DNA of 64,000 bases from Deltaproteobacteria bacterium (lineage in GTDB: Bacteria; Desulfobacterota; DSM-4660; Desulfatiglandales; Desulfatiglandaceae). A program made the translations under genes and the position numbers. Of this stretch, positions 18,614 to 27,800 are shown piece by piece. Numbering within the stretch: the stretch's first letter is position 1; each line of letters starts with the position of its first letter. The notes under the pieces were generated by a model, which saw nothing but the letters and a program-made list of their open reading frames with translations, had not been told where the DNA came from and did not search any database. The stretch spans positions 232,353-296,352 of the forward strand of contig JAIPDI010000001.1 of assembly GCA_021737785.1 (NCBI GenBank), written 5' to 3'.

Positions 18614-20248
18614 ATGACAAAAGAGTCGCCATACCGGCTGGGCCGTATAGGACTCCTTCTTCTTCCGATGGGGGTTATCCTCCTGGCCGTGGTGTATCTC
18701 CTGGTAAGGACCTTTCTCTTTCTGATCCTGGATTATCACTGGTATGAAAAGATTGCGGCACTTTTTCTCCTATTCGCCGAAACCTTTATTATCATTCATG
18801 GCATCGGCTATTTTCTCGAAATATTCCATATCGTCGTCCGTGGAAAAGGCCTGGTTCAGACTGATGAGGACCCGCCGCCGCTCGAAACCTATCCGCCCGT
18901 GGCCATCATTGTGTCTTCCTTTAATGAACCTCTCGAGGTCGTAGAGGATACCTTGATCACCTTTTACAATCTCGCCTACCCCAACAAACGTATCTACTTT
19001 CTGGACGACACGCGATATGATCTCCCCGACCGGGACCCTGAGGAGCGAAGCCGCTACCGGGAGGCGATCGACGAAATGTGTCGGCGCATCGGGGTGTGTC
19101 TTTTCCGGCGGCAATGGCGCGGCGCCAAGGCAGGCATGATCAATGATTTCCTCGACCATATCGAGGGAAATCCAAAGGAAGGGTTCGAATGTCACGATTA
19201 TTCAGGCACGGAAAAACCCGAAAAGGAAAAATACATCGTGGTGTTCGACGCCGACCAGAACCCGTTGCCCGAATTTGTGGAGCCCCTGGTGGCCAGGATG
19301 GAGGCAACCCCCCGGCTGGCCTTTATTCAGACCCCTCAGTATTATACCAATTTTGAGTCCAACCGGATTGCGCGGGCCGCAGGTCTGCAGCAGGCGGTAT
19401 TTTACGAATACATCTGCGAGGGGAAGAGCCTCACCGATGCCATGTTCTGCTGCGGCACCAATGTCATCTTCAGACGCGAGGCCCTGATGGATGTGGGGGG
19501 ATTTGATGAGACATCGGTGACCGAAGACTTTGCAACCTCCTTGAAGTTCCACCTCAAGGGATGGAAGTCCGCCTATATCGGCAAGGTGCTGGCGTTCGGG
19601 ATGGGTCCTGAGGATCTGGGCGGATACTTCAAGCAGCAGTTCCGATGGGCCCTCGGCACAATAGGCCTGCTCAGAGAGATCGTCCGGGTCTTCATGCACA
19701 ACCCCAGACAGCTGGTCTTTGTAAAGTGGTGGGAATATTTCCTGTCAAGCACCCATTACTTCATCGGCCTGGTTTTTTTGATACTGGTCCTCTGTCCACT
19801 CCTGTACTTGTTTCTGGACGTGCCCAGCTATTTTGCAAGGCCGGAAATCTATGCGATTTTTTTTATTCCCTATTTTGTCCTCACCATTATGATTTTTTTC
19901 TGGACCCTGAGGCAACGCAGCTATCTTTTCAAAGATGTGATCCAGGGACAGCTTTTGATGGCCGTTACCTTTCCGGTTTATATCAAGGCGTCCATACTGG
20001 GACTCCTGGGGGTCAAAGGCACCTTCGGCATCACGCCCAAGAGCGGCGCCCTCCAATTGCCGCTCAAGGCCCTCTGGATTCAGCTCTCCATGGCCGTCCT
20101 GACTTTTTCGGCAGTCATCTGGGGCATCAACCGGATCATCTACGAACGGGAGCCCATAGCCGCCCTTATTGTCAATATGTTCTGGTGTTTTTATCATTTT
20201 CTGATATTGTCTTCGGTGCTCTACTTTAACACCCCTGAAGAGGACTGA
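18614..20248 (+). CDS. Processive GT2 glycosyltransferase (cellulose-synthase-like)
   Basis: Inner-membrane polysaccharide synthase, 545 aa. Start ATG 18614 (MTKESPYRLGR); the frame is open further upstream without conserved sequence. Two N-terminal helices (residues 12-38, 45-72) are followed by the GT2 catalytic core: SSFNEPLEVVEDT, D131-D132, DAD at 212-214, the acceptor-site FCCGTN (278-283), TED with D305 as likely base, and QQFRW at 341-345, the processive-synthase signature. At least four C-terminal helices form the translocation channel. No PilZ domain is present, so no built-in c-di-GMP control is visible. The polymer could be a beta-glucan, mannan or related chain. It is followed 4 nt later by a GH26-type hydrolase. 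Confidence 0.93.
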   Translation: MTKESPYRLGRIGLLLLPMGVILLAVVYLLVRTFLFLILDYHWYEKIAALFLLFAETFIIIHGIGYFLEIFHIVVRGKGLVQTDEDPPPLETYPPVAIIVSSFNEPLEVVEDTLITFYNLAYPNKRIYFLDDTRYDLPDRDPEERSRYREAIDEMCRRIGVCLFRRQWRGAKAGMINDFLDHIEGNPKEGFECHDYSGTEKPEKEKYIVVFDADQNPLPEFVEPLVARMEATPRLAFIQTPQYYTNFESNRIARAAGLQQAVFYEYICEGKSLTDAMFCCGTNVIFRREALMDVGGFDETSVTEDFATSLKFHLKGWKSAYIGKVLAFGMGPEDLGGYFKQQFRWALGTIGLLREIVRVFMHNPRQLVFVKWWEYFLSSTHYFIGLVFLILVLCPLLYLFLDVPSYFARPEIYAIFFIPYFVLTIMIFFWTLRQRSYLFKDVIQGQLLMAVTFPVYIKASILGLLGVKGTFGITPKSGALQLPLKALWIQLSMAVLTFSAVIWGINRIIYEREPIAALIVNMFWCFYHFLILSSVLYFNTPEED

Positions 20249-20252
20249 ATCC

Positions 20253-21296
20253 ATGATATCCCGGAATTACCGGCTGTTGCCCTGGCTTTCCATCCTGCTC
20301 CTCTTTCCGCCGCTGCTTGGGGCCGAATCGCGCCCGCAGGATTCCCGCCCGTTCTTCTTCGGCGTGGCCCTGGATGGATATCCGATCACCAAAGAACGCT
20401 TAATAGAGACAGGGGAGGAGATCGCGGTAACGCCTCAGATGGTGGTTTTCTTTCTTCAGTGGCCCCCCATCGGAGACCAGACATCCAGCCGGTTTCCAAA
20501 GGGAAGCCTGGATGCCATCTGGCACTCCGGGGCCATTCCCTGCCTGACCTGGGAGCCCATGTATTTCAGCGAGGGTCGTGAGATCATGGTTCCCTGGAAA
20601 GCCATTGTCCACGGGGCATACGATGAATACCTGAAGGGATTTGCCCGGGAGGCGGCATCGTGGAACCGGCCGTTCATGATACGATTCGGCCACGAGATGA
20701 ACATTGCGCGGTATCACTGGGGAACCGACCCTTCTGGATACGGTCCTGAAAGCCCCTCCACCTACAAACGGATGTTCAGATATGTCGTAACCCTGTTTCA
20801 AGAGGCCGGTGCGGACAATGCGGTATGGGTCTTCTGCCCCAATGCGGAATCGGTGCCCAATGTTTCCTATGATCCGACCGCCTCTTGGAATCGGGTGGAG
20901 GCATACTATCCCGGATCGGCATACGTTGATATCCTGGGGATGGATGGCTACAATTGGGGAACCACCCAGACAAAGGCGGCCAACGGATGGGACAGCCAGT
21001 GGAGAGAGTTCGATGACATATTCCGTCCCGCCTGGGAAAAGCTGCGTGGGTTAGCCCCGAACAAGCCTGTTTTCGTCTTTGAGACGGCCAGTGTCAATCA
21101 GGGGGGCGATAAGGGGTTGTGGATCAAGAATGCATTTGAGACGGCAAGGGGATGGGAACTCAACGGCCTTGTGTGGTTTCACGTCAATAAGGAAACCGAC
21201 TGGCGCATCAACAGGGGGCAAGCGGCCTTATACGGGAATCTCCCGGGGCCGACCCGGTGTTCCCCCCATGGATGGATCAGGGGGTTTAGAAAATGA
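20253..21296 (+). CDS. GH26-family glycoside hydrolase (beta-mannanase/lichenase type), exported
   Basis: 347 aa with a signal peptide (LLPWLSILLLFPPLLGAES). The fold is a (beta/alpha)8 clan-A hydrolase: E148 in RFGHEMN is the predicted acid/base and E277 in FVFETAS the predicted nucleophile, with YVDILGMDGYNWG and GLVWFHVNKETDWRI as substrate-cleft segments, all as in GH26. GH26 enzymes cut beta-1,4-mannan, mixed-linkage glucan or beta-1,3-xylan. Its position 4 nt after the synthase mirrors BcsZ, PgaB and PelA, hydrolases that trim the nascent polymer, and hints that the polymer contains mannosyl or mixed-linkage glucosyl residues. The stop overlaps the next gene (ATGA). Confidence 0.88.
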   Translation: MISRNYRLLPWLSILLLFPPLLGAESRPQDSRPFFFGVALDGYPITKERLIETGEEIAVTPQMVVFFLQWPPIGDQTSSRFPKGSLDAIWHSGAIPCLTWEPMYFSEGREIMVPWKAIVHGAYDEYLKGFAREAASWNRPFMIRFGHEMNIARYHWGTDPSGYGPESPSTYKRMFRYVVTLFQEAGADNAVWVFCPNAESVPNVSYDPTASWNRVEAYYPGSAYVDILGMDGYNWGTTQTKAANGWDSQWREFDDIFRPAWEKLRGLAPNKPVFVFETASVNQGGDKGLWIKNAFETARGWELNGLVWFHVNKETDWRINRGQAALYGNLPGPTRCSPHGWIRGFRK

Positions 21297-21529
21297 CCAA
21301 GGAAGAATTAATCCGCCATATTCAAGAGGGCATTAAGACGGAGGAGAGCGCCATTACCATCTATGCCAGGCACCTTGCGGCGATTGTGGGTCGAAGCGGG
21401 CTTCCGGAATCCCGGCTCTCTCAGGTAAAAAAGACCCTCGATATTCTCATCGAGGCAAACAGGGAACACAAAAACCTGCTGGATACTCTTTTGAGGCGGA
21501 TCCAGGGAGAATCCATCGATGTTTACTGA
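21293..21529 (+). CDS. Short ferritin-like (two-helix) protein A
   Basis: 78 aa. Two predicted helices, with TEESAITIYARHLAAIV (E17, E18, H27) and VKKTLDILIEANREHKNLLDTLL (E54, E58, H59), carry carboxylate/histidine spacing like one half of a rubrerythrin/ferritin four-helix bundle. The start overlaps the GH26 stop by 4 nt and the end overlaps the next gene by 11 nt. A metal-binding role is inferred from the spacing; it could instead be a structural helical hairpin. Confidence 0.7.
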   Translation: MTKEELIRHIQEGIKTEESAITIYARHLAAIVGRSGLPESRLSQVKKTLDILIEANREHKNLLDTLLRRIQGESIDVY

Positions 21530-21713
21530 AGACGATCTCTTGAGTTATTTCGATCAAATCCAGAAGATCGAAACCAAGATGTACGAGACCTACCACTATC
21601 TCCACGATCAACTGAGCCATCCAGAGTACAAAAAAATATTCGGCCAGTTGGCCCGTGATGAAAAGGCCCACGATATGCTGATTCAGGATCTTAAGGATCT
21701 ATTGGTCGGATAA
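21519..21713 (+). CDS. Short ferritin-like (two-helix) protein B
   Basis: 64 aa. Helix 1 IQKIETKMYETYHYLHDQL (E18, E23, H26, H29) and helix 2 YKKIFGQLARDEKAHDMLIQDLKDL contain an ExxH motif (E48-K-A-H51), the signature of ferritin-like di-iron proteins. Together with the preceding 78 aa protein, which it overlaps by 11 nt, it could form a four-helix metal site as a hetero-oligomer. It is the last gene of the polysaccharide locus; a strong terminator follows at 21775. Confidence 0.72.
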   Translation: MFTEDDLLSYFDQIQKIETKMYETYHYLHDQLSHPEYKKIFGQLARDEKAHDMLIQDLKDLLVG

Positions 21714-21774
21714 GCCGGGCGTGCGCACCATGGTGATCGCCATAAGCACCGCATCCTTTGAAAGAATGTCCATT

Positions 21775-21816
21775 GGCGGTCATGGCTGAATCCGTCAGCC
21801 ATGGCCGCCGTTTTTT
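21775..21816 (+). terminator. Strong terminator closing the polysaccharide/ferritin-like operon
   Basis: GGCGGTCATGGCTGA (21775-21789) pairs with TCAGCCATGGCCGCC (21795-21809) across a 5-nt loop, with one G-U pair, and is followed by GTTTTTTAT. It also lies just beyond the 3' end of the converging Ig-like gene. Confidence 0.9.
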
Positions 21817-21844
21817 ATCCCGGGACAGGAACCTGGGGACCCGC

Positions 21845-22768
21845 TTACTTATATCCCGCTGAAACCACTGCCGTATCCAGGTTGCTCACGAATTGGAATG
21901 AATCATCGAGCAGGGCCGCATAAAAGGTATATTCCTTGAAGGGGATACTTGTGATCGGCACGGAAAGCACTTTTTCATAAAAGGTCTCCGATGGATTGGT
22001 GCGAAAGGGCGCAGGGGATGTGCTGAGACCGGGAAGATAGCGAAGGACGCCGTCATACAATACGGCGATGTAGAGGGATGCGCCCTGCGGGATGTCCCCC
22101 TTGATGAACAACATGAGATCCAGCGTAAAGCCCTCGCCCAGACCGGCTGAAATACTCACCGTGGCGGTCTGCTTTTCCGATCTTACGATCTGAACGGTTT
22201 TTTCACCGGCACGACCCGAACTCGTGCCGAATGCGCAGATAATAACCGTCCCCTCGCTGATCCCTTCAAGCTCTCCTGTGTCGCGGTTCAGCCTGGCGAC
22301 CTCTGTGCTACTGGAACTGGAATAGATGATCACCCAGCTGTAGCTTTCACTTGCGACACCCCCCGTGGTTGCGGAAAAGACCACCTTGCTGCCGATGGCC
22401 ACCTTGTCCGGCCCTGAAATGCCCACATCGCCGTTTTCATTGGCGACAACCTCCACATGGAGTTGGGCCTGACGCTCTGCCCCGGTGTTGTTGCCTGCGA
22501 CCCGGATTCCTATAATTCCTGGGCTGACAGCGGTTAAAACGCCGTTTTCAATGGTCGCGCAATCATTTGTCCTGTACCCCCACCACCACTCATAACTGCT
22601 GTCGGTCCCCCCCACGGTCTCGACGGTATAGGTCACGGTGTCGCCGACGTGCACCACGTCAGGGCCTTCAAGCACCAGGTAAGGTTGTTCCGCAGCGTAT
22701 GCCGCTGCCGCCAGTATCAGACTCATTCCAAAAAAAAGTGAGCCCATCTTCAGATAGAACTTTTTCAT
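21845..22768 (-). CDS. Secreted Ig-like (BIG/PKD-type) protein
   Basis: 307 aa with signal peptide (KMGSLFFGMSLILAAAAYAAEQ). Two bacterial Ig-like units are visible: residues ~30-110 (LVLEGPDVVHVGDTVTYTV...YEWWWGY...GVLTAVSPGIIGIRVAG) and ~115-195 (ISGPDKVAIGSKVVFSAT...YSWVIIY...GELEGISEGTVIICAFG). A C-terminal beta-rich module (~200-307) is rich in aromatic YTFYAALLD strands and resembles the tail of the DUF1566 protein at 29.8 kb. Likely cell-surface or extracellular; ligand unknown. Confidence 0.75.
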   Translation of the reverse strand: MKKFYLKMGSLFFGMSLILAAAAYAAEQPYLVLEGPDVVHVGDTVTYTVETVGGTDSSYEWWWGYRTNDCATIENGVLTAVSPGIIGIRVAGNNTGAERQAQLHVEVVANENGDVGISGPDKVAIGSKVVFSATTGGVASESYSWVIIYSSSSSTEVARLNRDTGELEGISEGTVIICAFGTSSGRAGEKTVQIVRSEKQTATVSISAGLGEGFTLDLMLFIKGDIPQGASLYIAVLYDGVLRYLPGLSTSPAPFRTNPSETFYEKVLSVPITSIPFKEYTFYAALLDDSFQFVSNLDTAVVSAGYK

Positions 22769-22913
22769 CTTCTATTTTTCCTTTCGTTGGCTTTAGTTGA
22801 ATCGATATCCTATTTTTTGCGAAAAGGGACCATACCGGAGCCTGAATTGGATGTCAATGACTAAAATGACGGTCAATTATCCAGATGGGACTCAGGGGGC
22901 GGGACGAATGCGC

Positions 22914-24578
22914 TCACGAACTCTTTTTCGGGGAGGACGCGTAGAAGGTCTTGAGCGAATCATGTAATTTCTGTGGCAGGGGCGGTGCAACATAGGTGTC
23001 TGTCACTACCTCGATATATGCGCCGCTGCCGCAGCTCTCCGCTTTCCAAATGGCCGCATCGAGTTCACCACAGGTGGTGGCACGGGCAGTGAACCAGTTG
23101 TCGCAGCCCAGGGCTTCGGGCAAAAGATGGTAGCGCCACTCCGCCAGATCGTTGTAGTAGATGTCAGGGTCTTTGCAGAGGAGCCGTTCGATGAGATAGC
23201 CGTTGTTGTTGAGCACGAAGATAATCGGCTTCAGACCATAGCGGCAAAACATGCTGACCTCCTGGGCGGTGAGCTGATGGGCGCCTTCGCCGGTGACCAA
23301 GACGGTTCGCCGGCCTTCATCCGCCAGGGCCGCGCCAAAGGCTGCGGGCGTGGCCCAGCCGATGGCGCCCCACAGGGTCTGATTTTGAAACGTCGATCCC
23401 TCCGGCATGTCGGCGAAGCCGAGACCCATGGAAGCGGTTCCTGTCTCCGCAATGAGGACATCTCCCGGCCTTAAAAATTGCTGCCATCTCGGGTAGAGAT
23501 ACTCAGCGGTGATCCTGTCATCCGGATTCCCTTTTGGCGCTCCAAGCCCATGGGCCAGGGGACCTTTTACATCCGTTCTCCTCGGAATCCTTTTTGCCAA
23601 CGCCTCCAGCACATCCCGCATTTCCACATTGGAATATCCGGCATGACCCACCCGCACATGGTGATGCATGATGTTGATGCTCCTGGCGCGGTCGATTCTC
23701 GCTGTGAATGCACCCGAGTTCAGGTCCGTCATGAGAGCGCCGATTTGGATGACGCAGTCGCATCCTTCCACAAACTCGCGGACCTCCTCGTTCATGAGCC
23801 GTCCATCATACATGCCGACATAATTCGGGTGGGTCTCGTCCAGCACGCATTTATCCATGAACATGGTGGCGAAGGGGAGTCCTGAAGCAGTCACCACATC
23901 TGCTGCGTGCTTCCCGAGCCCGCAGCGGGAAAGGATGACCCCTGGAAGGACGCAGGCGGATTTGGCACGGGTCACGCTGTCAATAATGGCGTCCACGGCT
24001 GTTTCGAGGACCGGTGGATCGCTCTCGCAAGTGCCGATCGCCGGTGCCGTGCCGTTCACCGGCATATCCGCATAATCCGCGGGAAAGGCCATGTAGACCG
24101 GCCGGCGGTGATAAAGCGCCGCTGCGATCAATCGTTCCGTCTCGCAGAGGCAGTTATCCGGGGTCAAGATGGCGCGCCCGCAGACCACGGGCTCGGTCAT
24201 ATGGTAAAACAGATCGAATTGGCCGTTGCCGAGGGTATGATGGACCAGCTTACGGGATTTCTGGGTCCCGCTTGCAGGCATCCCTACCAGGTGAAAGACC
24301 GGAAGGTGTTCGGCGTAGGAACCGGCAATTCCATTGATGGCGCTGAGTTCCCCCACGCCGTAGGTGGTGCATAGCGCTGCGACGCCCCGAATGCGGGCAT
24401 ATCCGTCGGCTGCATAGGCGGCATTCAGTTCATTGCAGTCACCGATCCAGCGGAAATCACCGTCCTGGCAGATGGCGTCATTGACCGGGAAGGAAAAATC
24501 TCCCGGTACCCCAAAGATATCGGTCACGCCAAGGGCGAAAAGACGGGAAAGCACATATTGTATCACTGTCTGACGCAT
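22914..24578 (-). CDS. Thiamine-diphosphate 2-oxoacid decarboxylase (pyruvate/indolepyruvate decarboxylase family)
   Basis: ThDP- and Mg-dependent enzyme that decarboxylates a 2-oxo acid (pyruvate, indolepyruvate or phenylpyruvate) to an aldehyde. 554 aa from ATG 24578 (MRQTVIQYVLSRLFALGVTDIFGVPG); the frame extends to 24647. The catalytic Glu is in WIGDCNELNAAYAADGYAR and the HH pair of PDC/IPDC is in VHHTLGNGQFDLFYHM. The ThDP/Mg motif reads GEG (in VTGEGAHQLTAQEV) rather than GDG, with LNNNGYLIE closing it, so a Mg-ligand Asp is replaced by Glu. Aldehyde production in a strict anaerobe is unusual. The neighbours give no pathway. Confidence 0.9.
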   Translation of the reverse strand: MRQTVIQYVLSRLFALGVTDIFGVPGDFSFPVNDAICQDGDFRWIGDCNELNAAYAADGYARIRGVAALCTTYGVGELSAINGIAGSYAEHLPVFHLVGMPASGTQKSRKLVHHTLGNGQFDLFYHMTEPVVCGRAILTPDNCLCETERLIAAALYHRRPVYMAFPADYADMPVNGTAPAIGTCESDPPVLETAVDAIIDSVTRAKSACVLPGVILSRCGLGKHAADVVTASGLPFATMFMDKCVLDETHPNYVGMYDGRLMNEEVREFVEGCDCVIQIGALMTDLNSGAFTARIDRARSINIMHHHVRVGHAGYSNVEMRDVLEALAKRIPRRTDVKGPLAHGLGAPKGNPDDRITAEYLYPRWQQFLRPGDVLIAETGTASMGLGFADMPEGSTFQNQTLWGAIGWATPAAFGAALADEGRRTVLVTGEGAHQLTAQEVSMFCRYGLKPIIFVLNNNGYLIERLLCKDPDIYYNDLAEWRYHLLPEALGCDNWFTARATTCGELDAAIWKAESCGSGAYIEVVTDTYVAPPLPQKLHDSLKTFYASSPKKSS

Positions 24579-24728
24579 ATTGTATTCCCACATTTGCCCC
24601 TGACATGCAAGCCGACTTTCTCCCTGCGCATCGCTCAAAAAAAACACCTTCTCAACGGCTCGATCTCTTTAAAGGGCAGAAATAAATCTTTCACGAGCCG
24701 GAGAAGATTGCCTTTGTATCCCATTTCG

Positions 24729-24782
24729 TAAAAACAGCAATTCCGTTGAGGACGTCTCCTTAAGAACTCAACGGAATTGCTG
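24729..24782 (-). terminator. Terminator of the multicopper oxidase gene
   Basis: A perfect 16-bp inverted repeat: CAGCAATTCCGTTGAG at 24735-24750 and its complement at 24767-24782, with a 16-nt loop. On the minus strand it is followed by TTTTTACG. It lies 21 nt past the oxidase stop codon. Confidence 0.88.
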
Positions 24783-24803
24783 CAGGAAAAGCTAAAAGTG
24801 ACG

Positions 24804-27800
24804 TTATCCCACAATTTTCTCGTTCGTATCGGTAACGGTGGGGAGGAGCGGGCCTTCCCCGATTCTCTGCATTCCATCCATGAACCAGATCCGGTTTTCG
24901 CCCGTAGAACTGTTTCTCCAGAGAATGTCGGGTTTGATATCGGCATTAAAGTCATCAACACCCACAATCTGCCAATTCTGATCGGGTTCGGGAATCGTTA
25001 GGGCATACGTCAGGTAGGTCATCCCATTCATATACCAGACCCCGATGGATCCCGTTTGGGTGTTTCTCCACAGGATGTCGGGCCGGCCATCGCCGCTGAA
25101 GTCGCCCGTACCCATAATTTGCCAGCTCTGATCGAGAAGGACTGAAGTAAATCCATTCCCCAGGTAGTCCACCCCATTCATATACCAGGCACCTACGGAT
25201 CCCGTTAAGGTGTTTCGCCAGAGAATGTCAACGCGACCATCACTGTTGAAATCCCCCGTGCCCACAATTTGCCAGTTCTGATTGGGAACGGTGGGGAGGA
25301 TGGGCGCCTCTCCAATCTTTATATTTCTATCCATGTACCATACCCTGTTCTGGCCGTTTGACGTGTTTCTCCATAGGATGTCGGCGTTGCTGTCACTGTT
25401 CCAGTCGCCTCTGCCCACAACCTTCCAATTCAGATCGGGTTCGGTTTCTGATGCCAGGCTTTCAGCGACACTCACAACCCCCTGCTCGGAATAATCGAGG
25501 AACCAGAAAGCGGTTGCCCCACTCAACGCGTTTCTCCAGAGAATATCAACCTTGGCGTTGGGATTCAGGACAATGGGACGCATCATATCATGTTCTTCAT
25601 GGCTCAGAATATGGCAGTGCCACACATACTCATGGCCGAAGTTGTGCATCACATTTTCCACGGGCGGAACCACGGGTTGCGCCGTCACCGGATCCAGCTG
25701 GCTGAAACCGACTTGTGACCCCATGGGTTCGGCCGGGTTCAACGGGCGAATGCTTTCCGGAACCGTAAAGGGATAATACATTCGCGCCGGCCTGAGGGCC
25801 ACAATCGTGTCTTCCAGGGGGTGTATCCTGACCGTGTCTTTCCAGCCGATTTCGTTTGGATCGGGCAGATAGATGAACCCATCCCACCCTACCCGGTTGA
25901 GCACCTGCACCTCAAAGAAATGAAAGTGAACCGGGTGGGTATCCACCCCATTGTGGGTGATCTTCCAGATCTGTACCTGATCCTGCGCCACGATTTCCGT
26001 GGGCGGGTCCACAAAGTTCTGCAGCACAAAGGTCTGGATCCCCGCAGTGGTGGAGGCCAGTTCCAGGCCCAGATTGGCGCTCATGCGTCCAAACTCATCA
26101 AAGGTCTCCCCCATCTCATCCTGAATGGCCTTGGGCTTCATCGGGTAGTCGGTCACGATGGACCCATCCGGCCGCATGAAATTGAGGGAGGTGGACCAGA
26201 TATACGATAGCCCCCAGTTGGGAGCAGTGGCGGGAAAAGTCATGCCATACGCGTCATTATAGGCGCTTTGCCCAACAATGATCGGCTCCTGCCCCCGTTC
26301 AAAAACCCCCGGTGATCCGGGTGTCGATGTGAACGCGGCCTCCAGAGCGGTCAGAGCAGCGGAATCATAGGCATCTGGAGTCGCGGTGCCAGGGCCTCCC
26401 GCACTTACCACAATCTGCATGATCGTCCGGGTGTTGGGGCCAAGGCCGGGTTGCGTCGTATCGGCGCCGCCCATTTCTCTGTTATCCGGCGCGCCCGTGT
26501 AGTAGTCATAATGGGGATCGAGCGCCGGCCATGGCGCCGGTGCGTCATTATAGAGGATCAATGTCTTTCCGCCAAACTCGCTGAAGTCGATGATGACATC
26601 CGCTCGTTCCGCCGGACCCAGCATCAAGGTTCCGCCGCCCTCATTCTGCTGAAGCACCAGGCCGGCGGTAAAGGTTGTGGGATCCGTGTTCCAGTTGATG
26701 GGCTGGTTGGGCAGTAGAACCGGACCCGGCAGGAATCCGCCTTCAGACCCGATCTGAATCATGGCCGGGCCTCTGGTGGCGGGAGCCGGCACGCCGCCTT
26801 CCCGGTCATCCTGCGGCCAGTTCTCAGGAAATCCCACGGTCGTTACCGCAGGAACCATCGCAACTTCCGTCAGATCAGTCGTGGGGCCGGTAAAGACCGG
26901 CGCGCCGGCTCCCGGAAGGGTGGGGTTGTTTTTATTGGCCGCCCGATACAACTGCAGATTAAAAAAACGGTCATGGGCCGCATTCAATATGCGGAAACGG
27001 TACTTCTTGGGCTGCACGGTAAGCGTGGGATAAGCGGCGCCATTGATCACCGGTGTATCCATGAACGCCTCTGCTCCCCAGGAAGGATTGGGCGTCCCCG
27101 GCCTCAGCGGTGGCTGGCAGAAAAAATTGTTTGCGGCTTCCGGCACACAGTCCGGATCATAATATTCATTGGCCACCGGCGGATAGGGAACATCGGTGGG
27201 CGGCCAGAACCAGGGGCCATAGTGCCACCGGCCATACGCTGCGACGCCGCTCAGATCCGGATTGAATGGATTCTGAGCAGGCATGTACACGTGGGGCCAC
27301 CAGAGATCGCCGGTTACGGGAACCGCACTTGTGGAATCCCAGGGCAGAACCGTACCCGGCTGGCTTCCCCATATCCAGGTGGGGTCCGTGTCGAGGATGG
27401 TGCTGGCGTCTACGTATGTCTTGTCCATGAGGACCAGCGGAATCTCCTCCCCGGCCACACTGCCCGGAATCAGCCCGGCTGTGATCAGCTCGTTTTCAGT
27501 ATCATCCCTGATCAGGTAACCCGCAGCCCCCCCCACATAGACGCCCGTACGCGTGATTCCCCAGGCGTGTTCGTGGTAAAACATCAGCCTTGAGCTCTGT
27601 TCGTTGGTCCAGTAGTAGGTCTGGGACCCGTATCCGGGATTGTTGGTGGCGCCAGCCACGTCACAGGTGGACTGTCCCGCGCAGGAGGCGATGGTGTTTC
27701 CCGCGGCGTCAAACCACATATCGGGCACATAGTCCACGCTGACCCCTTTTGGGTAAACCGTATTTTCATTCTTCGGGGCAATCCACTGGTGGGGCGTTCC

